From: Trema orientale
Lineage: Eukaryota; Streptophyta; Magnoliopsida; Rosales; Cannabaceae
NCBI GenBank assembly: GCA_002914845.1
Contig: JXTC01000186.1
Coordinates: forward strand, 90,004 to 154,003
Direction of reading: 5' to 3'
DNA: 64,000 nucleotides
The notes under the pieces were generated by a model. That model saw only the letters and a program-made list of their open reading frames with translations. It made no database searches and had not been told where the DNA came from. Shown here piece after piece: positions 1 to 12,266 of the stretch. The translations under genes were made by a program, and so were the position numbers. Numbering within the stretch: the stretch's first letter is position 1; each line of letters begins with the position of its first letter.

Positions 1-674
1 AATCTAAAGATTTGGTAAATCAAATTCACAAACTATTATAATTTTTTTTTCTTTTTTCTTTTTAAAGAAGAAGCATTCGAGTATTTGGTAAATTATAGAT
101 TGTTATGATGTGAAATTTTATTTGAGTAACGTATTATGGAATCTTTAGTTATCAAAATAGACTAATCATATTTTTGTGTAATAAGAATATGTTTACACAC
201 ATACATTTATACCGTACATGTTTTATTTTTCACATAAATAATATTTATGTGTTTTTTATAATGCTAAAATAAAAATCTTAGAGGACATAAATAAGCATAA
301 AATTAAATTAAAAAAAAATTAATGACTTCAATATATGGTACCATTCAAAGAATTGCTACATAAAATTAAAAAGAAATCAATGGGTATGTTATTAGTAACG
401 ACTTCAAACATATAGTATTCTTTTATCATTATGAGAGTGTTTTTGTATTAAATGATGAAGTAATTGGTGATATTGGAATACAATTTTTTAACTCTGGAAT
501 TTGAAATACAATTTAACATATATATATGCATATGTCTAGTCAAAAGCACATTCTATCAAACACCTCTATTACCCATCTAATTCTCGTCGGCTTTTGAAAT
601 CTAAAAGCAACCCACTATCAACAACGTCAATAGTGCCCAAAGAGCCCAGAATGTTATAGACATAGATTCCAAAG
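1..674. other. Intergenic AT-rich DNA left of the retrotransposon
   Basis: No coding region or structured repeat that I can support. The last five bases (CAAAG, 670-674) are the left copy of the target-site duplication of the copia element that follows. Confidence 0.6.
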
Positions 675-1175
675 TGTTGGGTTATACACGTTTGAGCCAA
701 TTGTGGGCCACGGGGTTTTATAACAATTATATAATATTAAGACTATCTAATTAAGTGGGGCAATTAGGTGATCTAATTGAGGGCTCAGGAAGTTACTGGA
801 CTCTGTAATATGTGATTACCTAATCCTAGTCCAATAAAGATTGATGGGGTCTCTATTGGCTACTAGTATATAAGGACATAACTATAAGGGTTTTGGTCCC
901 CAAGCCAAATAGAACGTGTGCTCTTCTCCTCTACATCCATCAATTGAAGAGTTCATATCGAGCATATATAGAGTATTCTGACTGTGGAAGACCTTCTATA
1001 CCCTCAGGCTCTAATTAATTAGTCGCTTCCACTTATGTGATCACATCCTTTGGTGTCAATCTCAATGGATCCAAATTAGTCACAGATTTTCTCTCAACAA
1101 AACTTTTCCTGACAATTTGGCATGATAAATTCTAGGATTGTATTTGGTTTAACAATCTATTATGTACATCTAACA
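675..1175 (+). repeat. Left LTR of the copia element
   Basis: Begins TGTTGGGTTATACACG and ends in ...ACA, matching the block at 6872-7377. A TATA-like stretch (TAGTATATAAGGA, about 863-875) is the probable LTR promoter. It has lost about 10 bp (near 798-800) relative to the right LTR and gained a few bases near the TATA region and near 995. Confidence 0.92.
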
Positions 1176-1177
1176 AG

Positions 1178-1190
1178 TGGTATCAGGAGC
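1178..1190 (+). other. Primer-binding site (initiator tRNA-Met type)
   Basis: TGGTATCAGGAGC starts two bases after the left LTR. It matches the usual plant TGGTATCAGAGC complement of the 3' end of initiator Met-tRNA, with one extra G. Confidence 0.8.
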
Positions 1191-1442
1191 AAGAAATCAT
1201 GTTAAATTGCTTAGAATAATCATGCATGTCTATATTTTGTGATATCTTTACCTATTTGGCTTTCTAGGGTTTAGATATAACATATATAATTGATGAATTT
1301 TTCATGATTTTATTGAGATATTGAGTGTTTGAAGGTTGAATTCTAAGTTTTGGATCATAAAGTTTGCAGATAAGAGCGAAAAATCACATTAGTTTTGAGT
1401 TACCCAATAAAAATCGGGTAATTAACACTAAGGTCAGAATCT

Positions 1443-1590
1443 GGCGCTGTGACGCCCAGAACAGAGAGTTGGCGCTGCGACGCCAATCAATAGCACTGCA
1501 ACACCATATTTAAGCCGCGGTGGCACCGAGGCACCACTCGTTGCAGCACTACCATACAGTCGTGGTGGCGCCGCTGCACCACCACCTAGG
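1443..1590 (+). repeat. GC-rich degenerate short repeats in the retrotransposon leader
   Basis: Within AT-rich DNA this leader block holds several degenerate copies of a GGCGCTG-x-GACGCC unit (1443-1457, 1471-1485, then eroded versions to about 1590). Each intact unit can form a short GGCG/CGCC stem. Later copies differ mainly by C-to-T or G-to-A changes, as expected from decay of methylated cytosines. Confidence 0.55.
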
Positions 1591-2012
1591 AAGAGAGCAA
1601 TTTTTTTTTTTTTTAGGTCAAGTTTTTGACCTAATTGAGGTACACGGTCTCAGTTTTGGGTAAAATTTAGTCGTTTTCAACTCAATTCAAGGAGTTCTAA
1701 CCTGAAACTTAACCAATCAGTTTTGTTTTCTCAACCCAGCTTCAGTATAACCCACACTTTGTCCGTTGAAAACTCTATTTGGAATTAAGAGTTAATAAAA
1801 GTACTTAAAACTCAGTTGGTCATCCATTTATATTTGTGCATTGAAATTTTCAATTTAATATTTTGGGCACTTTGGTTATTATTTTCTTTGCAAAATTTAT
1901 TTAAATATTTTAAAATAGATGAGTTGAAACAACATGTCGCCAAAGTAACCTCTATTGTGTAAATTTATTTATTTTGAAATATTTGAATAATTATGTGTTT
2001 ATTGTTCATGCG

Positions 2013-2044
2013 AATGATTACCGACCCAAAAAAAAGTGGTTATT
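2013..2044 (+). other. Leader stem-loop A (degenerate)
   Basis: A 9-bp stem (2013-2021 with 2036-2044, three G-T pairs) closes an A-rich loop CGACCCAAAAAAAA. This is the most eroded of three related hairpins upstream of gag. The following bases 2040-2055 can alternatively fold into a small stem with a GGCC loop. Confidence 0.45.
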
Positions 2045-2106
2045 TGGCCGAATAATGAGCACACCTGCGGTAATAGATATGTGATGGTTATTAAATTTTC
2101 ATGTGG

Positions 2107-2138
2107 ACAGTAAATCGGCCCAAAGGAAGATTTACTGT
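2107..2138 (+). other. Leader stem-loop B (perfect 10-bp stem)
   Basis: ACAGTAAATC (2107-2116) is the exact reverse complement of GATTTACTGT (2129-2138). Together they close the 12-base loop GGCCCAAAGGAA. It lies between the primer-binding site and gag, so it would be in the genomic RNA leader. Confidence 0.7.
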
Positions 2139-2194
2139 TTGACAGGATTTACTATCAATATTTGATTACTGCACTGAAGAGTACCACTTACAAG

Positions 2195-2226
2195 TTAATA
2201 AGTCGGCCCAAAGGAAGACTTATTGA
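2195..2226 (+). other. Leader stem-loop C (same loop as B, changed stem)
   Basis: TTAATAAGTC (2195-2204) pairs with GACTTATTGA (2217-2226) with one G-T pair, around the identical loop GGCCCAAAGGAA. Compared with stem-loop B, several stem positions differ on both sides while pairing is kept. Confidence 0.7.
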
Positions 2227-2445
2227 TGTTGTTCTGGGTATCTTGTGATGGCAGCCCACCTTATATGTTTATGTCATGCTAGTATATCTTATTTTTGTAT
2301 GCTTAGTTTATGATATGTTTTAATGTGAGCTGTTATTCTTCCGTTTTTTGTTCTCTGTTCAGTTTCTGCTTCAAGTATATCTGCTAATTTGAATTAAATT
2401 CCTGTGCTTAACGGCACAAACTTCAAGAAGTAGAAAGAGCACGTT

Positions 2446-3180
2446 ATGATTGTGCTCAGTTGCATGGATCTGGATCTTGTACTCAGGAAAGAACTACCTG
2501 CTACTCTTACAGATGAAAGTTCTACTGCAGATATTAAGAACTTTGAGCAATGGGAACGTTCTAATCGCATTAGTCTTATGATCATGAAACATTCCATACC
2601 TGAGACCATTAGGAGCGCTGTGCCAGAGGTTGATAATGCTAAGGTGTTCCTTAACGCAATTGCAGAACGTTTCCAAAAGAATAAAAAAGCAGAAACAAGT
2701 ACAATGTTGAGTAATTTACTTGCTATGCATTATAAAGGTAAAAGGAACATTAGGGAGTACATCATGGAGATGTCTAATCTGGCTTCAAAACTAAAGGCAC
2801 TTAAGTTAGATTTGTCGGATGACTTGCTTGTGCAATTAGTTCTACTATCTCTTCCGCCACAATTCAGTCAATTTAAAGTGAGCTACAACACCAAGAAAGA
2901 AAAATAACTCTTAATGCGCTCATATCTCAGTGTGTGCAAGAAGATGATAGATTAAAGCAAGATAAGACAGAAAGTGCTCACTTAGCAACAACCTCTCAAG
3001 ATAAGAAAAGAAAAAAGACTAAGGATAAAGGAGCTGCATCTGAGACTTCACATAATAAAGTGCAAAAGAAACAAGATGAGGAATCATGTTGTTTCTTCTG
3101 CAAGAAGGCAGGACATATGAAGAAGGAATATCCCAAGTACGCCGCCTGGCGTATCAAGAAGGGTAAGCTTCTCAATTTTG
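2446..3180 (+). pseudogene. copia gag relic (capsid domain and zinc knuckle)
   Basis: The open part at 2446-2907 reads as a plant copia gag polypeptide, with the region around SNLASKLKALKLDLSDDLL and SLPPQFSQFK. The frame breaks at about 2907 and resumes near 2934. The lysine-rich linker that follows carries the nucleic-acid-binding knuckle CFFCKKAGHMKKEY (about 3092-3133). A CX2CX4HX4C knuckle needs a final Cys, and here it is Tyr, so the knuckle is damaged. The N terminus near 2400-2446 is uncertain. Products of this family form the virus-like particle. Confidence 0.85.
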
Positions 3181-3220
3181 TCTGTTCTGAGGTTAATTTT
3201 ACTTTTGTACCCAATCATAC

Positions 3221-4586
3221 TTGGTGGGTGGATACCAGTGCCACTACTAACTTAAGTATGTCTATGCAGGGTTGTCTGAGGAACCGTCTGCCAAGTGATG
3301 CTGAAAGATATATCTATGTGGGCAATGGCAACACAGCTACAGTAGAGGTAATAGGTTTATTCAAGTTGCAATTAGGTTCCAGTTTATTTTTAGATTTGGA
3401 TGAGACATTCGTTGTACTGTTGTTTAAACAGAATTTAATTTCCATTTTAGTTTTGGACAAACTAGGTTATTCTTGTTCATTTGGAAATAATAAATTTAGT
3501 CTTTTTCAAAATTCCAATATTATTGCGACTGGTACTTTGATTGATAACCTATATAAAGTTGACACTATTACCTCAATTAATGAAACTTTGCATGTCGAGA
3601 AATGTGGTACAAAACGCAAAACTATTGAGAATTCTTCTATGTTATGGCACAAGCGATTAGGATACATCTCTAAACAGAGAATACAACGTCTTATGTCAGA
3701 TGGAATTCTTGACCCACTTGACCTCACAGACTTCACAGTTTGTGTTGAGTGTATTAAAGGCAAATAGACAAATATGCATAAATTAGGTGCCAATAGGAGT
3801 TCTGGCATCTTAGAACTGATACATACTGATATCTAAGGTCTATTCCCTACTTTTTCTTGGAATAGCCAACAGTATTTCATCATGTGTATAGACGATTACT
3901 CTCGCTATGGGTACCTATATTTAATTCATGAGAAGTCACAATCCCTGGACGTATTTAAAGCTTTCAAAGCCGATGTTGAAAATCAACTCGACAAGAAAAT
4001 TGAAGTCGTCAAATCCGATCGTGGTGGTGAATACTACTGTAGATATGATGAATCTGGTGAACAACGTCTAGGACCCTTTGCCTAGTACCTAGAGAAATGT
4101 GGAATCATCCCACAATACACAATACCGGGAAAACCTAGCATGAATAGTGTTGCTGAGCGACGAAACTGAACACTTAAGGACATGGTGAGAAGTATGATTA
4201 ATCATTCCTCCTTACCTGAATCACTCTGGGGAGAAGCACTTAAGACTGCAGTTTATATACTCAACAGAGTACCTAGCAAATCAGTAGCTAAAATTCCATA
4301 TGAATTATGGACAGACAAAAAGCCTAGCATTAAGCATTTGCATATTTGGGATTGTCTAGTTGAGGCAAGGCCATACAGGCCACATGAAAAGAAACTGGAC
4401 TCAAGAACAATAAGCTGCTATTTTGTTGGCTATGCTGAAAGATCTAGAGGTTTCAAATTCTATAATCTATCTAATAGGTCCTTTTTCGAGATGGGTAATA
4501 CACGATTCCTTGAGGATGTTGAGGTTGGGGGGGAGATAAGGTTAGGTATATTGTCTTTGAGGAGGAATTTGGTTCTCTTCCTATAG
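3221..4586 (+). pseudogene. copia protease and integrase relic
   Basis: The protease active-site region reads WWVDTSATTNL at about 3221. The family motif is D-S/T-G-A, so the catalytic glycine is lost. The GAG-pre-integrase motif WHKRLGYIS follows near 3645. The integrase core begins around 3880 (IDDYSRYGYLYL, then VKSDRGGEYY), and further integrase pieces run 4182-4586 ([20 protein letters not shown]). TAG stops interrupt the frame at 3767 and 4085, at positions where the family normally has Gln. The piece around 4360-4380 is also out of register with the family. Not functional. Confidence 0.85.
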
Positions 4587-4849
4587 TTACTATTGAAAGT
4601 AATTAGGCTTCTTTGCTTGATATTATTCAAAAAGTAAATCCAGAAATTTAAGACAATATTCCGCAATTCCTTGTCCCACATGAGGAAGTTGCTCTTGAAG
4701 AGTAACCTCAACAACCTCAAGACGAAGTGCCATTAAGGAGATCTACTAGGGAAAGGAGAAACGCGATTCTGGATGATTACATCGTCTATCTCTAAGAACA
4801 TAAGTTTGATATAGGAGTGAAAAATGATCCAATCAATTTCACTCAAGCC

Positions 4850-6410
4850 AAACAAAGTTCAAAATTCCGATAGTGGATTACTGCCATGGAGGATGAGATG
4901 AAATCTATGAAAGACAATGATATTTGGGAACTCGTCGAATTGCCAGCAGAAAAGAAACCTATTGATTGTAAATAGATTTTTAAAACAAAAAGGGATTCTA
5001 AAGGCAATATCGAGAGATATAAGGCTCGTCTAGTTGCCAAGAATTTCACTCTGAAAGAAGGCATTGATTATTAAGAAACTTTCTCTCCAGTTTCTTCGAA
5101 AGATTCTTTCAGAATAATTATGGCACTAGTAGCTCATTTTGATTTAGAGCTACATCAGATGGATGTAAAGACTGCATTTTTCAATGGTGATATTGAGGAA
5201 ACGATTTATATGGTACAGCCAGAAAAACTTTATAACTAGAAATCCAAATTCTATGGTCTGTAAACTAAAAAAATCCATCTATGGTCTCAAACAAGCATCC
5301 CGTCAATGGTATCATAAGTTCTATCAAGTTATTTCCTCATTTAGTTTTGAGAAAAATTCAGTGGATGGATGTATTTATCATAAGTTCAGTAGGAGCAAAT
5401 GTATCTTCCTAGTTTTGTATGTCGATAACATACTTTTAGCAAGCAACGATATAGGTTTATTACACGAAACCAAGAGATTTCTATTAAATAAATTTGAGAT
5501 GAAAGATCTTAGGAACGCCTCTTTTGTATTAGGGATTAAAATACACCAAGATCGCTCTCGGGGCATACTTGGGTTATCACAAAAGAGCTATATTGAAAAT
5601 GTACTTGATAGATTTGGCATGAACAAATGTGCCCCAGGAGATACACCTATTGCTATGAGTGATAAATTTAGTCTCATTCAATGCCCCAAGAATGAGTTTG
5701 AAGCTAAAGAAATGCAGAAGATCCCTTATGCATCTGCAGTAGGGAGTCTGATGTATGCTCAGGTGTGTACGCGTCCAGATATAGTATACATAGTTGGAGT
5801 GTTGGGTAGATATTTAGGCAACCCTGGTATAGTTCACTAGACAGCAGCAAAGAGAGTTTTACGTTATTTATAGAGAATAAAGGATTATATGCTCACTTAT
5901 CGGAGATCTAATCATTTGGAGATCGTGGGGTGTTCCGACTCTAATTATGTTGGATGCCTAGATAGTAAGATATCCACTTCAGGCTATATTTACCTACTTG
6001 CCGAAGGAGCTGTATCATGGAAGAGTACTAAGCAGATGCTCATAACTACTTCCACTATGGAGGCAGAGTTTATAGCTTGTCATGAGGCATTGAATCAAAG
6101 GAAATAGCTGCAGAATTTTATCACCGAGCTGCGAATTGTCGATGGTATTGAAAAGCCATTGAAGATTTATTATGATAATAGAGCCGCCGTTCTATATTCC
6201 AATAATAACAGAAGCTCGTCAAAGTCTAAACATATAGACTTTAAGTTTCTAGTTGTTAAAGAAAGAGTTCAGAGTTATCTAGTATCTATAGAACATATCG
6301 GCACTAACTCCATGTTGGCGGATCCACTCACCAAAGGTCTAATGCCTAAGGTGTTTCATGAGCACACTGCTCATATGGGTGTTGTACTATTTAAAGATGT
6401 TCAGGATTAG
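4850..6410 (+). pseudogene. copia reverse transcriptase and RNase H relic
   Basis: Reverse transcriptase starts near 4885 (AMEDEMKSMKDND-like) and continues through FNGDIEETIYMVQPE and KSIYGLKQASRQWY. The polymerase active site reads YVDN near 5420 instead of YVDD, so a metal-binding Asp is lost. RNase H runs 5889-6410 (SDSNYVGCLDS, TTSTMEAEFIA, KHIDFKFLVV, ADPLTKGLMPKVF). Stops lie near 4973, 5072, 5838, about 5872 and 6105, and a frameshift lies near 5220. Most stops replace CAG, CAA or TGG codons expected from the family. Confidence 0.9.
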
Positions 6411-6857
6411 TGGGAATTAGATTTTATCAGTTCTCTTGTGACAGACACCTTTGCTATTTGATATCGACAAAGTGATGGCTTTCTTTTATACTCTGAATTT
6501 ATATTTTATTTTCTTTCTATCTGCCGTTTTGCATAAAGTTGTGGTTGTGCATAAAGTGAAAGACTAAGGTTCATTCGGTGGAATCATAAAGTAGGACCAA
6601 ATAGAAATAGGCATGTAAGATTACTTTTCGTGTAATTTTCATGCCACACATCCATACTTGATCTGTGTTATTACGTGTATTGATTTGGTAATCATTGATG
6701 GGTTTAGTTACCTACCTAAGTACAATGAAAGCCGCTTTGGTTTTATGTTGAGTTACAAGATGGTTCAGATTGTCTCAAAGAGTAATTTTTCAACAGACAG
6801 CAATAAAGTGCGCACTCAAGTTTTCATTATATAATTGTCTCAGGAAAACCCATGTAG

Positions 6858-6871
6858 CCCAAATGGGAGAT
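6858..6871 (+). other. Polypurine tract of the copia element
   Basis: The purine-rich AAATGGGAGA directly abuts the right LTR, where plus-strand DNA synthesis is primed in this element class. Confidence 0.7.
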
Positions 6872-7377
6872 TGTTGGGTTATACACGTTTGACCCAATTG
6901 TGGGCCACGGAGTTTTATAACAATTATATAATATTAGGACTATCTAATTAAGTAGGGCAATTAAGTGATCTAATTGGGGGCTCAAGAAGTTACCTATTTA
7001 GTATGGACTCTGTAATGTGTGGTTACCTAATCCTAGTCCAATAAGGATTGATGGGGTCTCTATTGGCTACTAGTATATAAGGAACTATAAGGATTTTGGT
7101 CCCTAAGCCAAATAGAACGTGTGCTCTTCTCCTCTACATCCATTAATAGAGAGAGTTCTCATTGAGCATACATAGAGTATTCTGACTGTGGAAGACCTTC
7201 TACCCTCAGGCTCTAATTAATTAATCGCTTCCGCTTACGTGATCATATCCTTTGCTGTCAATCTCAATGGATCCAGTTTAGTCACGGGTTTTCTCTCAAC
7301 AAAACTTTTCCTGACAATTTGGTATAATAGATTCTGGGATTGTATTTAGTTTAACAATCTATTATGTACATACAACA
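6872..7377 (+). repeat. Right LTR of the copia element
   Basis: Matches 675-1175 over its whole length, starting TGTTGGGTTATACACG and ending ...CATACAACA, followed by the CAAAG target duplication. It keeps about 10 bases (CTATTTAGTA region near 6993) that the left LTR lacks. Confidence 0.92.
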
Positions 7378-7382
7378 CAAAG

Positions 7383-10300
7383 ATCATAGTACTCACATGA
7401 TTATGTGGGTCCCCTTTATAAAGGTCTACTCAAATCAGAGCTTATGATAGACTCCAATGCAGCTATTGAATAAAAGTGTGAGATGATATGATCCTAAAAG
7501 TTTATTTGTACAAGTATAATATCTAACCGAAATAAATATTATGTCAAAAAAAAAAAAACAGAAATAAACTAAACTCTAAGCCAATTTGTCAAAAATAAAA
7601 GAATGAAAAATAGTTAACCAAAGTATTACCTTTAAAACTCAGATCTTCTGAATAGTGTTGTTACATTAACAGCCAATGGTATTAGAAGACAAGTTATAAA
7701 ATCAGATTATGTATAAGTGGGATTCGACATGCAATATGTTTTTCTTTTCGATGTCTAGAAACAATGCATCTAAGATCATGACGAAATGAGGCATCCATAT
7801 TCAAAATGTCAGCAAGTAAGGGACACGTATATGCAAAGTGCAACTCTGCATGTGAACTGTTAATATCTCGATAATGCACAGGTTTTACTAGCAGTATACT
7901 GTCTTGTGTATATAATATTATAATCTTTAAGAGGAAAATTAAAGAAGTGATTAGAGAAATATAGTCACAATCACATTACATCTCAAAGCTAGCACCATTG
8001 AGTTTCAACAAATTGAGAAAACGATTTAGAATCAACAGTCAACGGTACTAATTAAGGTGCAATTATGCTTTATAATACAATTTTAATCTCGCCAATTTTT
8101 CATAATAATTGATCTAAAGGACATCTTGGTTCAAATTAGATGAAAGCAAAACTATCATCATATTAATCATGTCAAGAAAGCACTCCTATCAACTTTGATT
8201 AAGATAAGCAAAGTACATATATTATAGTTGCTATTCAGGCAAGGTGAACAGTCTTTGTTAAGCTATAATTTCTTATGATGGCAGCTACCCTCTATCATAT
8301 TGCTTGCATATTCACCTTTTCTTTTTCTTTTACCTTTTTTAATTTTTATTTAATAAGTAACAAAGTATAACATTTCTATTAATTACAAACTTTTCCCACC
8401 TTGACTATTATTATCGATTTTGTTGAGTAATCAAAATTTGGCCATATTCATGCGCGTGCAAATCTTCAATTGGACCACTTAGTGAAAATATTTAATTTAT
8501 ACCTTTCAATGAGCAAAATCTAAATCATCATTTTACAATAAAAATTTCAGATGGCGTGCTTGACATGACCAACTTATGACGATAACTCAACCTTCTTGAT
8601 CAGGTTGGAAAGTATGAACGTTTTTCCAATATTGATACAAAAAAACAAAATATATATACTCCAAGACCCGAGTGGCGGAGAAAAACCTCAAACTATATAT
8701 GAAGACAAAACCATGCCATAATATACCTGAAATCTTACCTTGCATGCGTTAACGTTACGTGACTTTTTTCTCTCTTTTTTTTTTAAAGAAAATAAAATAT
8801 CATGCAACGTTGCAATTTTGTGGAGAAACTAGTATAACCTTAGTGGTACCAAGTTATGTAACAAATAAATATGAGAGTGAAATGGCGTTTCTAGGGAGAA
8901 AGAAACCGTTCCAAGATTAATTGCATCTTACGGTGTCATTAAAGATATAAATTCAAATCCGAAATATTGGACAATCTCTCTTAAGGCCTTTCTTAATGAT
9001 ATCTTGTGCATTAAAAAGACACCCTAAATGTATGTATTAGCTTAATACAGTCATAATAAATCTTAACTTTTCCAATCCTTTTGTCAAATTTGAGTGTCTG
9101 AATTGCTTTTTTTTTTTTTTAATTTATCATTTTTATTTGAATTTTTGACATAATATGGCATAAATTCATTAATTAGACATGAATTGAAAGACAGAATTAG
9201 TACGGGGATTTGGAATCTTTACTTCATAGCACATTGTATAAGATAAATGAGCATAAATTGGTAAGAAGAAAAAGCATGCAAGTTCCTATCACACGCTGAG
9301 TAACTAGTCATATTTGATAAGTTTTAAATCTTTCACGCTCCAAAAATATGCTAAGAATTATCTTTGAGGCTGCTAAAGTGCCCAATCTTCATTCTGATAT
9401 CTAATATTAAATTTTCGAATCACAAAAGACAGAGTATCTATTTTTATAATTAAAACAGAGCACATTGCTTATAAGAGAAAACCAGAGTTAAAAAAAATAA
9501 TATTACAAAAGTTTCTAGTTTTTGCGTGCTACAAGATCCGTTATTCAAGTTTCTTTTTATGCACGTTAGGTATTAATTTTGAGGCTGTGAAGTGTTAAAA
9601 ATGCTAGTCTTTGATTCCGAAATTTAAATATCAAAATGAATTATTAAAACAGAGTACATTTCTTATATAAGGGGAAAAAAATAAAAGTAAATAGTAAATG
9701 TCTAACCGATTTTAGTTCTTGCATGCTCCAAAATCGGATAATTAACTTTTGGCTTTTTCACGTGAGGTATTACTTTGAGGCTTGCTAAATGCTAAAACGC
9801 TAATCTTGATTCCGAAATTCTAATCTCAAATTTGAGGATCATAAAAAAAGAGGGTACGTTGCTTTCATATGAAAAAGGAAAAAAAAGATTATTTGTTTAA
9901 TTAAATAACGTAAAATTAATTTTATATAATTCTTTCACACTATCAACGATTTGAACTAGGAATACAAAACCAATGAATGAAGAGGCTAGTGGATATGACT
10001 TTTAGAGGAATCAGGTCAGGAATAAAGCTCAATTAATTTTAGTGTATTTTGGAACTTTTGGCCCAATTTTTTTTTTTTTTTTGGTACTAAAGAATCCCAT
10101 ATATTCATTCAAGTCATATAATATAAAATCATTTTTTGTTTCTCTAGCATTTAGCATCAAATTATCTTCGATATCAAGTCAGTGATACGGCAAAAAGTGC
10201 ATGGTTGTGATATTTTGGCCTCGAATGAAAGGGTTAACAATGTAATTGACAAAAATAAATGTTCCTTTTTCTTAGTTGTAGTAGTACACATACTTATTGT

Positions 10301-12225
10301 GATGAGTAGTTACCACATTTTGTCATGAAATTACCCAAGCATGTCCTGTTTAGTAGTACACTCAGTTACTTCAAACTGCAAAACTATAAGGCCTAGGTTT
10401 TCCTCTAGCTTTCTCTAATCCTAAAACATTTATTATTTGCAGTAGACAAAATAGGTAATTTTAAAACTTTATAACAATAAACCTATGGAAAAAAAAATCA
10501 CATTGAGAAAGTTATGGCATCTTATGCTCACAAAGTTCACTAGATTAATTTTTATAAAATTCGAAATTAATAGATAATGAAAAGGAAAAGAAAAAGGGAA
10601 TATATAGGCTCATAATTGTAGAAGTTATGCATATTAGTAACGCTAAAATGCTTGTGACGTTTTTTAGTGATGAATGAATCTCTCATGCAGTTTCCATTAA
10701 AGATACAACCTTTGGGTGCTTTCAAAAAGTCTAATATAGACATGCATGACACATGGATGTCACCATTTTTTAGAGTCCATTTTCATTCTAAATTATCAAC
10801 CAAACTCTAAAGCCATTGCTCAATACAATATTAAGGAAAAATAGAACAGATATTAAAGAATACTTCTTTGTGCATACTTAGCCTACCTATAGCTAGTTAA
10901 GCCTAATAGGATGTTAATGCTCTATTACAACATAGTGATAAGGACCTTTACTTGAGATGTATATTGGGGTTTGATTAATAATAATTGAGTAGGAAAAAGA
11001 TGAAAGAAATAGATCAGGCCAATAAACAAGGTGTTGGTACATGACATGGCGCTTTCACAACAAAGTTCAAGTACCAAGTGTATATCTATTCTTTTTGCAT
11101 TATTTTTTAATTTATGGGCATTGCTTGCTCAACAATGTGTAATTTAATTAATAACCCACATGGACCGGGCTCGTTAGAATCAAAATGTGGGGAGCACATA
11201 GGAGTAGGACTGGGTCTACCAACCCCTAACAAAACGGCATCTACTCTCCCCACCCCCCCTTAGAAAACTCCTCTCTCTATGGAAAGAGGTTAAGTTTCCT
11301 ACTCATTTCCCACCCTTCATTCCCATCACACTCTTCAACTATAAGATCCAAATTCAATGGAAAACTATTAATACTCAGCCAAACCCCCCCTCAAAAACCA
11401 AAAACCAAAAAATTATTGTAACAAAAATGAGGATTTATAGATAATAAATAATTAAAGAATCGGAAAATTAAATTCAGACTGATTCAGTTATAATATTTGG
11501 GAGTAAAATCTTTTGAGTAACTGTATCAAGTAGACTGAAATTTTTTTTTTTTTAATGATTTATATGAATGTGGGGTCCATGGATGATTTGGTTTGGTGGT
11601 GACACGTCGATTTGGTTGTTGTTCGTGGTGCTTTCAATAGAATGGTGTGTTTTTGTTATTGATTATAGGTCACAGCTGGGTGATGTTTAAATTAAGTGGG
11701 GTCGTTTTTTCTTTTGGAGGACACCTTGGGTGTGTTTATTTCTGCTTCGTCGTTACAACAAACCTAGCAGTTTCCTTGACTTGGACAAGCAAGCCACCGG
11801 TTTATTCTGGTAACCTCCTTCTTGAATTACCAAAATGCCCTTCACGCATGAATATTCCAAAACTAGAATAATACGATTTGTATTGTCAGAAATGGGAAAC
11901 CCAACCTTTATTTGTAAGAGCAGAAAGAAAACGAGGACTATGTTTTCAATGGCCACTTTTTCTTTTAAATTTCATAAAATGTGGAAATGGGGAAAGGGTA
12001 TTTTAGGGAATAGCAAAAGTGGTGAATTTACAGGAGAGATGGTGGGAATAAATACAGAAACGGGCAAGGTTCGCATGTTACATGTCGCTCTTTTCTCCCT
12101 TCATGCATACGCTTTAATTAAATTTATTAATTAATTAAATCTCAATTTTTTTTCTTGCCGTTTTTCATGGGAAAAAATAAAGATTTACAACAAAATGAAA
12201 ATAAATAACTAAAAAGGGATTTTTT
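7383..12225. other. Intergenic DNA between the copia element and the zinc-finger gene
   Basis: About 4.8 kb of AT-rich sequence with homopolymer runs. Short open frames around 11647-12134 show no family motif or codon character and are probably chance. I see no convincing gene, RNA or bounded transposon here. Confidence 0.5.
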
Positions 12226-12266
12226 TATATATATATATATATAATTTCTGTAACTTTGTATATATC
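12226..12266 (+). promoter_or_regulatory. Probable TATA region of the zinc-finger gene
   Basis: A (TA)n run at 12226-12243 and a second TATATA at 12258-12263 lie about 170-210 bp upstream of the start codon. They are followed by a pyrimidine-rich then AG-rich leader. The position suits a core promoter, but the transcription start is not known. Confidence 0.4.

Larger units (their letters stand above)
675..7377 (+). mobile_element. Full-length but defective Ty1/copia LTR retrotransposon
   Basis: Two LTRs of about 500 bp (675-1175 and 6872-7377) flank a 5.7-kb interior. The element is bounded by a perfect 5-bp target duplication, CAAAG, at 670-674 and 7378-7382. A primer-binding site lies two bases after the left LTR and a purine-rich tract precedes the right LTR. 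The interior order is gag, protease, integrase, reverse transcriptase, RNase H, which is the copia order. The LTRs differ by roughly thirty substitutions plus small indels (counted by eye, about 6%), so the insertion is old. Stops, frameshifts and altered catalytic residues show it cannot be autonomous. I did not assign a copia lineage. Confidence 0.95.

Noticed and set aside
11647..12134. Several short overlapping open frames upstream of the zinc-finger gene
   Set aside because: They overlap on both strands and have no motif, so they are likely chance frames in promoter-proximal DNA.
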